A DNA stretch of 64,000 bases from Saxidomus purpurata (lineage: Eukaryota; Mollusca; Bivalvia; Venerida; Veneridae). Both the position numbers and the translations under genes were made by a program. The first letter of the stretch is position 1. Each line of letters begins with the position of its first letter. The DNA lies in the NCBI GenBank assembly GCA_022818135.1, contig JAFMSR010000015.1:27576574-27640573 (forward strand). Direction: 5' to 3'. Positions 15,201 to 27,200 of the stretch are shown one piece after another. The notes below the pieces were generated by a model. That model was not told the DNA's origin, did no database searches, and was given only the letters and a program-made list of their open reading frames with translations.

Positions 15201-18200
15201 CCTTTTCAGAGGCGTCACAAAAACATATTAAACTATAATTCACACAGCTATCTCCGTCCCTTGTAACGCATCTCTGTAATTTGTAACTTGATAGTTTTTC
15301 AAGATCACTTTTAATTGCGTTCCATTGTAATACATCTTCTTCTGGTATTTCTTCATCCCAATCAAGCCCTAATTGCCAAAGCTTTTGTAAAAGTAACTTT
15401 CCACTGAGAAGCACCGGCGAAAATAATCCAATAGGGTCAAACTTCGAAGCTACGTTCTTTAATATGGAACGTTTGGTTGGAATTACAATGTCACTGGCTT
15501 CAGTCGATTTCAGTGATATCGTATCGTCCATAGGATTCCAACACAAACCTAGTACTGATATTGACCCCGCGTCAGCCCGGTCATCACGTGGTATGTAGTT
15601 ATTCACAATATCACTATTGGATATCCACTCTCGTAAATTCATTGAAGCTTCTTTGAACATAAACTTTACTTCCTTGTAGAAATGAATCGCTTCACTCTCA
15701 TTACTTGTACCAGTTATCAAGTTGTCTACGTACATGTTGTCTTTCACTTTGTTGGATAGATCGGTATTGTATGTATCCATATGATTTTGTACTGTTGCTC
15801 CCAACAGGAATGGGCTCGATATTACTCCAAACGGGACCCTACAAAATCTGTACTCTTGTATATTACTCGAATCCACCGTAGGTGTATCAATGTCCTTTAA
15901 CCACAAAAACCTCGTTACATCCCTTTGATCTAACTGTAACCCTATCTGCAAAAACGCCTTTTCAATGTCCGAAACTATTGCTATTTTATGCAAGCGAAAC
16001 CGCAACAGTATTCCACAGAGATGTTGTAGAATCACCGGTCCTCGATATAGGCACTCGTTTAGACTTTTGTTTTCTTTTCGTGTCTTTGATGAAGCGTCAT
16101 AAACTACGCGTAGTTTCGTGGTTGTCTTTTGCGGGTTAATGACAGCATGGTGAGGTATGTAATGTGTCATACCATCTTGAACTTTGTAATTTACTTTCTC
16201 TATGACACCTTTGTTAAGTTGGTCTTCAATGACAGCGTTGTATTTTTTCTTAAGCTCTGGTTGGCTATTCATTCGCGATATAGTCGACTTCAGACGACCT
16301 AAAGCAAGCTGTCTGTTTTCTGGTAATTCAAACTCTTCGTCACGCCAAGGCCAGGTCACTTCGTATCGACCGTCCTCAAATTTTATGGTGTCTTTGAATT
16401 TTTGCATAGCAATTTCATCGTTCGATTTCTTCACGTTGTCTGTAATGCCGATAGACTCAACGTTCCAGAAGTCTTCTAAATCTGGTTTGGTGGATATTGC
16501 ACCGTCTATACTTGAGAAAACACTGTTATTTGTGACGTCATTTCCGTACGTTAAAACAAGCATATTCACTGTGTCTATGCCTTTTAAAACTTCACTTGTT
16601 CGACCTGTTAAAATCCACCCTAATTTTGAGCTTAGCAAATACAAACCAGGTTCGACTTCAATTCTTTGTGGCAACACGAAATCTAAGTAGTAATCGTTTC
16701 CTATCAGAACTTCTACTGTTGAATGTTCCTTCACTGTTGGAATTGTGTCCGCCAGCTCAACACTATTCACCAGATGTTCCATCTGCTTAGTTAACAATTT
16801 TGTCACTGGATTTCTCTGAATTGTACCACTTATAGTAGGCACAATATTTACTGTTATCTTCATGTAGGATCCATTATTTAATTTGATACCTATTCGAGCT
16901 GACTTTGTTTTTATCACCTTTGTATTTTCACTCCCAAACGTCACAAGTTTTAACTCTTGTTCGTCTTCCGGTTTCAAACCTAGTTTAGCAGCTAATCGTT
17001 CTGTGATGTATGTCCTCTGTGACCCTGAATCAAATAATAAGCGAACTGTTTCACAAGCTGAACTGTCTTCATTACGCACGTCTGTTTGGGCTGTTTGCAT
17101 CAGCACCATTTCATCAGAGGAAATAAGAACATGGCCTTCTTCGAGAAAGCCTTGCTTCGTAGTTTTATCACTTATTTCTTCCGACAAGTGTACACTAGAT
17201 AATTTTATGTCGAATTTCTTTGGGCACAGGCTTCTATGATGACTGTTCATTTCACTACAATACACACAAGCTTTCTTAGATCTGCACTCAGTAGCCATAT
17301 GTCCTTCTTTCAAACATTTAAAACAGGACCCATATAATTTTCTTTTGCGCTCGTCAACTGTTTTATATCTTACACATTCATCACTCCAATGCCGTTCACT
17401 GCAGTACCTACACTTATCTTTGATTATGCTTGTTGCTCTGCCTTTAACACTGGCTGTTAATGCCTCTGCTGAAGCTGGAGGTGTATAAAACGGCCGTTCA
17501 CTTCTCTGGGGAGGATATGCTTTATAGTTTGACCTGTATTGATGCCTTTGAAACTTAGACATGCTTCCTCTATGACTTTCTGTTGATGTTGTGTTCTCCC
17601 CTTTGCTTTCGGATCGTTCACATGCTAACACATATTCCCGGATTTCATCTCTGAGCTTATGCACCGTCCATTGTGTTTTCGCTCCAGTGCGTAGTTCTAT
17701 TTGCTTTAATACTTCTCCAGGAAGTTTGGATCGAATTATTGAAATAAACACATGTTGATTGATGTTTTCATTTAATACCTCTAAACTACGCAAGTGTCTT
17801 TCTACCGTATCTAGGAATGTTCTTAAACTTTCCACTTTAGCACTAGGTGCTTGAATATTTATTAGCTTTTTGTAGTGTAAATCAACAGCTTCTTGGGGAT
17901 TTCCAAACCTTTCTTTGAGAATGGCCACTGCGACATCGTAATTTTCTTTGGACAACGCTAAACCAGCAATAGCTTGTCTGGCTTCACCCACAACTTTTGT
18001 TTGTAGATAATTAAACTTCTCAATTTGTGACAGGTTTCTATTTGCATGAACTGTGCACTCAAATGCGTCCCAAAATTGAGTCCACTTTAATTTATTCCCG
18101 TTAAATGTGTACAAATCCAATTTTGGTAATTTAACAGAGCATTTTTGTTGAAGTTCTTTTTGTTCTTGGCGTTCCATTAGTTCCCTTTGCTGCTGCATTT

Positions 18201-21200
18201 GTCTGAACACTAACTGTTGCATTTGTTCTTGCAGATCTATAAGCCTACTACTTTCGGTCTTGACTTCGAGGTTATTTCCGTCCAAACTTTCATCTTTTGT
18301 TTTGGCTTTCATATTTTCAATGAACTGTTCTAGCTCAATCAGGCAGTTTTCCGCATGTTGTATTAGTTCACAGTCTTCTTCAACTATTTTCTCTACACTT
18401 TCAGGATCACTATCTTCGAACGCGTCGGTCAGTTTACACATTTGAACCTCCAATTTTTCACTGTAACATTTCAGCAACTTTGTACATTTATTTCCGAACG
18501 CGATAGGATCACTTTCCTGACTTTCACCATATATTAAACCTTTAGCCATTTCAATCTCTATGTTCAAGGTATTCCTATACCTTGTCCGCACTGCTTTTAT
18601 TCTTGACACGTTCGCCATTTTACCTTGAATTTCCAAACACTTTGAATACGCAGCACAACACTGTACACAATATCAGTGTGACACTATTCCTATTTTCTTT
18701 ACTTAGTAAACGTTATTCAATTTCCATTATTTGTCGGTTTTATCTTCCTTTTACACTCTTTAAATTTTCCCGATTTTTCCCGGGTTCCGGCACCAAACAA
18801 TGTGGCGACCACATCGGAATTTGATTTCCTTTACATTTTATGGAGAGCACAAATAAATGATATTTCCAAGTTTTATAATTTATTCCAACACAAACAAATT
18901 CTATTTGAACCATTTATTAAGTCTGTTATAGATAAACGTTAATTTCTATATTCTAAATGTAAATGTCCTGAATGTTCTAAATGCGCTGAATGCTCTACTT
19001 ATTATAGAAAATTGCACTTATATATATAGTATATATAACACAAAACCCATGAAAAACACGTGGAAAGAGGAATGATTTAATATAAGAAAGAACGTGAAAC
19101 ACGACGACACCGACGGAACCATCACCGTCGGTAACATACTATATGTACTCAGTTTCAGTTATATAACTTACATCGTCAGTAGTATGTTATACGCCGTTAA
19201 TGTTACCATTACGTTAATATAGTGTAACTTAAATCGTGATGTTCACGACAGCATTTATCTGAACTGAAGGACAGATTTTCTAGTTAAAGGAATTTCAGCA
19301 TACAAGGAACTGTTCTGATAAAGGGAAGTCAAACATATAGGGGAGCGGTGGTGTAGAGGTCAAAGTGTCGGCCACTCATCCTGGAGGTTGCGGGTTCGAG
19401 CCCCACTGGGGTCACGACCATACTTCCTCATATGACACCAGTACTGGTTTTTCCAGGAAGCTGACTCGAGACTGACTCAATAACCTACTAGCTTTCTTCA
19501 CAATCTAGCTAAAATAAATTAGTATAAACTAAACATATTGCACCGATTTTCCTCTTTTTCAGACCAGACAGTTCTTGTGTGGATTCATAGTTGACCAAGA
19601 GACTTCAAAAGTAGCATCTTTGATAGATTTCTCTATTTTAGCTTTAGCAACCCTTTAGTTTAGAAAGCCACATGCATGAATCACAGAATCAGTCCTGTTA
19701 TGTTTTAACACACAGGTCAAGACATTCCATGGACATTGATTAAACAAACATTATATCGTTGTAAACGCTAGATTTATCTGTATAAGTTACCTCTTCATAG
19801 TCTGTCTGGAAGTGTTCTGCTAACTTCTTCAACATGGCCTTATTGTGTCCACTATGATCAATGTTTTCCGCAAATTTCTGTCTCAGCATGTCTGAAAGTA
19901 CACATGATTCTAGAGATAATTTCTACAATGTAATAAATGCTCAATCAATACTGATTTGTTTATTCAAAGTAGCATGTCCTCGGAGAAATCCATCATTGAA
20001 ATATTTCTGTTCCTCAGATCAAATATACATGTATAAGATGTACAATACATGTCCAGTATGTTATTTCATTTTCATTCGTTATTTATTAATTCAAAAGAAA
20101 GCATGCATGAATCTGTTCAAAGTGAATAGATGTTCACAGTTTTCAGCTAAATTAATCTTGTGTTAACAGAGACCAAACGAATTAATACCATATGATCATT
20201 TCATTTAAATAAGAGAAAGAATCTTTATCAAGGTTGCGTAACTCCTGCACTTTTTCAAAGCCAATACATTGTTGGTCAAAATCTAGTATATAGCGATTAA
20301 AAGATATCAAGTAAAAGCCAGTCTTACCAAATGGAGGATGCAACTGAAATGATGGTGTATCACGTATGACAAACTCAAGACAACTCAGCAACATATGGTA
20401 GGTGTGAATCAACTCATGGCTCTCAGACATCAATCCTTCTGTAAAGTAGAAAATACGGTTCAAGGGTGCCAAGTTTAAATGATAACCGTATCAGTCTTAA
20501 AATCGAGAAGAAAAAAATCTATCCGCAGTCTTGAAAAAAAACTTTCTTAGGTTTCTCCCACCCTCAACATTCAAAACAAGTGCAGACTTTGATGGGTTTT
20601 TTTCTTCCTTCAAAGTTTGATCTTGGCCCTGAAAGATTTGCTTAACCACCTCATGGAATCTGCATTACTGTACAGACACATTAAACATCTATTCTGTACT
20701 TGTAACATCATTCTCGTTCTCCAGAGTATTCATTATATAATTTCTGTTTGTCTGAAAGCCTGACAAACCGCTTATATAACTATGACTATGGTGTAACATA
20801 TGCAATCATCCATGCTATTCATTGCACAGTATAGAGTTCATGCATATATGAATATTGATGAGATAGCAAAACGTGGCCCAAAAGGTACCCAAGTCTGTTC
20901 TAGTCTCAGCAGCTTCATCTCAAAAGAATTTCTCCAAATAGTATTTTAAGAGTATGTAACAACCTTTTTACATACATGCATATTTTCTTCTTATAGTGTT
21001 AAACTGAGATAGTCAAATAAGCAAACCAATTATGTTGACCGTCTGCTGATGTTTGTCCTGATGATACAGTTACCCGACTTTGAAAATGATACAAAATAAA
21101 CAGTAGGTATTTGTAAGGTATCAGGATGACAACTTTTTACTCATACACCTTGTCTATAAATTCAAGAAATGCAGCTACTCTCCCCTCCCCTCCCCCCACC

Positions 21201-24200
21201 CCCCATCCAAAATATCCATTGCTGAACTTACCTTTTGCATGAAGAAAAACAGTCCAACACAGTTGTTTCTTGTACTGAGGTGTGTCCGTCTGTGTGAAAG
21301 GTACCGCACTGCAATAATGAATGAATTATGAAGTCTTGTCATCTACATGATTGTCCGCAATTAAAAGCACTCAGATCAAGCATGTTGTTCATAAATTTTT
21401 CTTTTGAGTAACAGGATTTCAAAAAGTGAGATTGAATCTAATAATTTGAGCCTAGATATTGCTAGTTTCAAATAGTATACTTAACAACTTTAGAAATGCA
21501 ACCAGGGATTTGATGGGTATTTTGTCATAATTGCAAGCTTTATTTGAAAAATTCAAGAGCACCATGCTTTTTGCCATTCCTTGGTTTTATTCAATAAGTT
21601 CATTACAATATTCAAGCATACTTCAATCAAAACATGATTTAAACAAGGGCTGTCAGTAGGACAGCGCGCTCGACTTTTTTAGTGCTTGCCAATAAAACAA
21701 AACTTTGACAGTTAAGGGCACACAAGACTTTAACTACTTTAACTAGGAATTTCTAAGTACAAATCAAGAAACATTTTCACAGAGTTATTTTCTCTTGCTT
21801 ACAGACAGAATTGTGAACACGGGTGCAAAGTTTCAAAGCAATTTCTCAATGGACTTCGAAAATATTTGGGGTGGCACGCCAACTTAAACATAAATTCTAA
21901 GTCCAAAAGGGGGCATAATTATGTCACAATGCTTGATAGAGTTACCTCCTCTTGTGTAGAGATTGGGGACATGATGTTGAACAAGTATGCAAAGTTTCAA
22001 AGCCATATGTCAATGCACTTTGAAAATATTTGAGGTGGTACGCAAACTTTAACATACAGTAAATTCTAAGTTGAAAAAGGGGCATAATTCTGTCAAAATG
22101 CTTGATAGAGTTACCTCCTCTAGTGTAGAGATTGGGGACATGATGGTGAACAAGTATGCAAAGTTTCAAAGCCATATGTCAATGCACTTTGAAAATATTT
22201 GAGGTGGTACGCAAACTTTAACATAAATTTTAAGTTGAAAAAGGGGCATAATTCTGTCAAAATGCTTGATAGAGTTACCTCCTCTTGTGTAGAGATTGGG
22301 GACATGATGGTGAACAAGTATGCAAAGTTTCAAGGCCATATGTCAATGCACTTTGAAAATATTTGAGGTTGTACGCAAACTTTAACATAAATTCTAAGTT
22401 GAAAAAGGGGCATAATTCTGTCACAATGCTTGATAGAGTTACCTCCTCTTGTGTAGAGATTGGGGACATGATGGTGAACAAGTATGCAAAGTTTCAAGGC
22501 CATATGTCAATGCACTTTGAAAATATTTGAAGTGGTACGCAAACTTTAACATAAATTCTAAGTCGAAAAAGGGGCATAATTCTGTCAAAATGCTTGATAG
22601 AATTACCTCCTCCTGTGTACAGGTTGGGGGCATGATGGTGAACAAGTGTGCAAAGTTTCAAAGCCATATGTCAATGGACTTTGAAAATATTTGGGGTGGT
22701 ACGCAAACTTTAACATAAGTGGTTACGCCGACGCTCGGGTGACTAGGATAGCTCTCCTTATTCTTCGAATAGTCGAGCTAAAAAGGAAAAAAGAGCAATT
22801 TTACTCACTGCTCAAAATCTATGACTTATTAAAAAGGTTGCGTTTTTAAAGTTGTTAAGTATATTTACAAATACATATAGGAATCCACTGCTTGCGTAAA
22901 GCAAAATTAACTCAAGTGTTAAACTCGCTTACCTCTCTTCTTCTTCCTCTCTAAAAACAGTACCCCACTCTCTGTCAATAAAGAAACAAAGCAAAATAAT
23001 TCAGAAATAGTGTCACAAGCTGAAAACTCTTACCCAAAAGTTAGTTTTCTAGATGACTTACCATTCATTAACGAGGACAAAAATGGCTGCTACATCAATT
23101 TGTAAATGTTCCACAACAAATCTTTACAGTTATAACTATTATTTAGCAGGGATAATTTTTGGGCGCGATTCCGCGATATTCTCGCACAATTTCCCGAAAA
23201 ATCGCATTCATTTCCACCAATAGCGATATAAAATCGCATAAAGTGCTTAGTTCAACTTGAATGCTTTGCCGACAACGATGTATACAAGTATTCGTAAATG
23301 CGTCGAGAGCAACGTCCCTTGAATTCTTAGTCATCTGGATGCTTATTGATAAGCGCATAAAATGCAAGCTTTTCCACAAATGTTTTGTCATCTGAAGCAA
23401 GGCTCCTGTAGCAGATAAAAGCTTAAGTAAAATGCCACCTGAAAAGAAACTCCGCCCGCTCGGAAGTGAGTCTCTGAGTAAGTTCATTGTTTCGGGAAAA
23501 GATGCATCCAATAACAATGTACTTTAGTAATATCTCGGATTCAGAGACCAACAAATTTATAGACGACAACGTATCGCCGATAAAATCGGTAAACATGGAA
23601 AAAAAATCCCGTGAAGTTTCAACCTAAATGGCTCCTCGAACAAAAATGGCTTCTGTTTAATTCTAAATTCAGAATGAAAATTGAATCTTTGCAATACATT
23701 ATTATGTTCAGCACAGCTCTTGTGTCCTTATTACCTCAACACACATTTCCTCATTTTAAGCAGCTTTAACAGAATTGGTAAAATTCTCATAGGTTTAGGT
23801 TTTCATATGTTTTATAAACCATTAAAATACAAAATTAACAGGCAAAGGAAAGTTCCAAAGAGATGAGGACACCCACCACACACCAATGGTTCTTGTAATA
23901 TTAATTTTTTCCCCTCCCCCGATAGATTCCACATTAAAACCCCAAAAAAAAAAAATTCAGAATGAAAATTGAATCTTTGCAATACATTATTATGTTCAGC
24001 ACAGCTCTTGTGTCCTTATTACTACTGTACTTCATGACACGTAAACGACAGTATTTTCCTTCATATTTGAAATGTAAGTCAAGTGATACTTTTTGTCTAT
24101 TTAAAATATCTCATAGATATTGGTAAAAATCTCATAGGTTTTGGACAATAGGGATTTTTCTCCCATATGTTTTGATGGCAAAAATTATCCCTGATTTAGA

Positions 24201-27200
24201 ATAATTCAAATTAGCAATGAAACATTTAACTATGTGGGCCCTAAACTTTCAGGGCCAAGAACGAGTATATTCTTCAGGACAAAGCCAGTATTGCTACCTT
24301 ACAGGATGTGGCCGAGACCCTACTGGAATTTGAACGAAAACTACACTGCTATCATTTAATTATAATATAGGCACAAATCTGTTGCAGATTTGTACTTTAG
24401 TAACATCATTTTGTGGCCTACCTTTCAAATCGATGAAACAATGGTGATACAATACAATATCGCCTCTCCACACTTGTTACATGCTGTCTTACAGCATCAC
24501 TTAGACACACATCTTCCCGGAACCTCCTCATCTTTTCTGTGAACTTTATAACACTGAAAAGTAAATTATTCATCAGATCATTTCATCTTTTGTGCTCTTC
24601 TAAACAAAAGTCATGATCTTTTTTCCGTTCCAAATAATTTTACCTAAATATCATTGCAGGCAAAGTTTTCTTCTCATAAATCCTAAATTCTAGGCTTAAT
24701 TCTTTTGAAACAGAAGACAGCATACTTTGCCATGGTTCGTCTGTTTCTAAGTTAACAGTAGCACTTGGTCTATACAACGTATACAGACAGGGATGAAAAC
24801 TACAAGATTGCATTTCTACAGTTTTGCTTGTTAACGCCGAAAACTTTCTCAGCAGAAACTACCAGTACCTATAACAACAGTTAAAAAGAAATGTTTGTAA
24901 AGTGCCCCTCCCCCCTTAAATGCAGTCAATTAGTTGCTTTGCGCAAAGGTCATCATGACCTTGACCTGTTGACCACAAAATCAATAGGTGTCATCTACTT
25001 GTCAGTCATAACCAACCAACCTATCAAATCTGAGGACACTTGGCTAAAGCTTTCTCTAGTTATCGATCAAAAAGGTTTTTTCTGTTGGTCATTGTCACCT
25101 TGACCTCTGACCTCAAAATTGACCAACCTATCAAGATTGAGGACACTAGGCCAAGAAATGAGCTACGATCAAGTCTGATACTGTACTAAGGTAAAATAAA
25201 TTTGATAGTAATGACATACTTGCTGCAGGTTTTCTGTAGAAGCTCTGTTAGTGTTACACATGGAGGACTCTGAGGCTTGCTAAAAAAAAAGATTTGGTCG
25301 AATCGTGTTAATGAAATACTCTATATGTGAATATGATCAGATTGACCAACTCCATTTAAAGTGTTTGATATGTACAATAAAATGTCTTGTCTTTTTTTCA
25401 TAATTTTTGGTATAATTTCATCAAAACTAATCTATGTGTTGTTATCGCTGTTTTCTGACCGCTTGCATGTTATAAGCTATATATTCCTAGCTGCACAGAT
25501 TGCTCTATTCTTTGCACAGATTGCTCTATTCTTTACTTTGAGGCTTCCTGTTAGCGCACTTGCTTCTTTCTGATGCAATTCGGGTTTAATTCCCCTCCTG
25601 GGTAGTATATGAGATAATAGGTGGTCACTAGAACAGACAGTAAGGCCAGCATTGGCCAACATCTGAGCTGTTAATTCAAAAGCTTAAATATTAATTATTA
25701 GCTTATATTTGCTGTTATTTTTATCTTGCTTACTTTAAATAAAGATTACATCAAATTGCAGAAAGAATCATTCCCATCTCCACTGTCAGAGGATGTATTC
25801 AGTTAAAAGTCTTTTGAAGCTGTATGCATATTGCATAATAAACACCTGTTAGTAAGTACTATGCATTAAAACTGGCTTAAGATTCATGAGTCACATACCT
25901 TGAATCTATGACTGCTGTGTATACTGATAACATATGCCAGTCGGACAAATCATTTGTTAAGTTACTTTCAGTCTTAGACGAGAAATCCTGCCACACATTC
26001 CAAGCTCTGGTCTTCACATTTGCTGGCAGTCCTAAACATTCACTCAATCTTTCAAACAACACCTCCGCAGTTACCCTGAAATAAAACATGCTTGAAACTA
26101 TGAAAAATTAGAAAGTAAAACAGTGACTGTTACTAGTATACTATACACGACATTTGTATCAACATATCTGCAGTATTAATCATGTACGTCATGACAAAAA
26201 TTCCCGTTCACTATTATCATTGTCTATTAGGGGTGTAACAATAGTCGATACTATCGACTTATTGCGATTGTATCAAGCCCGATAGTCAATAGTCGATAGC
26301 AATTTCACACTATCGATAATATCGCCGATAGTCTGGATAGCTATCGACTTTTCTCGATAGTTTTAATTTCGTTTTTGTATGCCTTATTTCGTTCTCTGTT
26401 TCAGTTCTGTAGTACATGTATCTTAGCATATAAGTTAATTCTTAAGCACATTCTTTTATTTCAAGTTATTTGTAAGTCATTGAAGCTTAGGGTATTGTAA
26501 TTTATCTTTTGTTTATTGTGAAGACATTGTCAAAGTTTGTCCATTAAAGTAAAAAACGTAACAATTTCATAATTTATCTGTTTATTACAGGTATTGATAC
26601 AAACAAATTGAATCAACTTAGTAAAAATGTATAGTTTGTAAACTATCGAAACTATCGTGATAGTATCGCGATAGTAAAGCCAACTATTGATAGTCTATCG
26701 TGATAGTACTTTTAACTATCGATAACTATCGTGATAGTAAATTTGGCTGCAATAGTCAGCCCTATTGTCTATGTACATTGATTGAAAAGGATGTTATAAT
26801 GATAGGCAAATTGCCTCTTGGGTCCCGGGAGATTTGCTGATTTGAACTATTGAAAATCCTCAAATATGCAAAAAGTGCCCCATTTGAATCTTAAAATGCT
26901 TACTGCCCCTTTTTGAGGCCACCATGCCCTTTCTATTGTCTGGATACACGTTTTTGTAACACTACGGATTATTTCATAACTATATGCTGTAATAATCCAA
27001 TTGCTAGTTAAGCCAACAACATTAATTGACAAGGCCTAAAAAATTGTTTCCTGTAACCCTATCGACCCTCCTTTTTTACCCCTACCCAAATTTTTTTATG
27101 ACCCTGAAAAAAATAGCATCAAGAAAATTTCTATTTTCATGGAATTTGGTGTCGTCTGTGTTAAAAAAACATTATTTATTTCTTTCATAAATATTACATC

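Larger units (their letters stand above)
11107..19250 (-). mobile_element. Complete BEL/Pao LTR retrotransposon in RB1 intron 8
   Basis: An 8,144-bp element, transcribed leftward (same sense as RB1), flanked by GCATT at 11,102-11,106 and 19,251-19,255. The LTRs begin TGT and end ACA and look identical over 450 bp. Order in the element's own direction: 5' LTR (right), primer-binding site, gag-pol frame (18,636-13,012), a zinc-finger accessory frame (12,693-12,004), an acidic frame (12,152-11,709), a short purine tract, and 3' LTR (left). The 5-bp duplication, fused gag-pol with DUF1759/DUF1758/Pao/DUF5641-type regions and the absence of a chromodomain place it in BEL/Pao, not Ty3 or Ty1. Intact frame plus identical LTRs suggest a very recent insertion. 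Confidence 0.95.

Noticed and set aside
13146..18824. Plus-strand open frames of 60-162 codons opposite gag-pol
   Set aside because: They are antisense shadows of the long gag-pol frame and contain no domain.
18801..19250. Idea that the two LTRs are a simple segmental repeat
   Set aside because: TG/CA ends, primer-binding site, purine tract and target duplication show they are true LTRs.
22120..22645. Series of nearly identical short minus-strand open frames ([17 protein letters not shown]...)
   Set aside because: They repeat with the 164-bp period of the HINE family C core and have no start context or domain; they are a by-product of the tandem repeat.
23143..23517. 124-codon minus-strand frame as a host gene
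   Set aside because: It lies within a TIR element, has no recognisable domain and starts at the transposon terminus.
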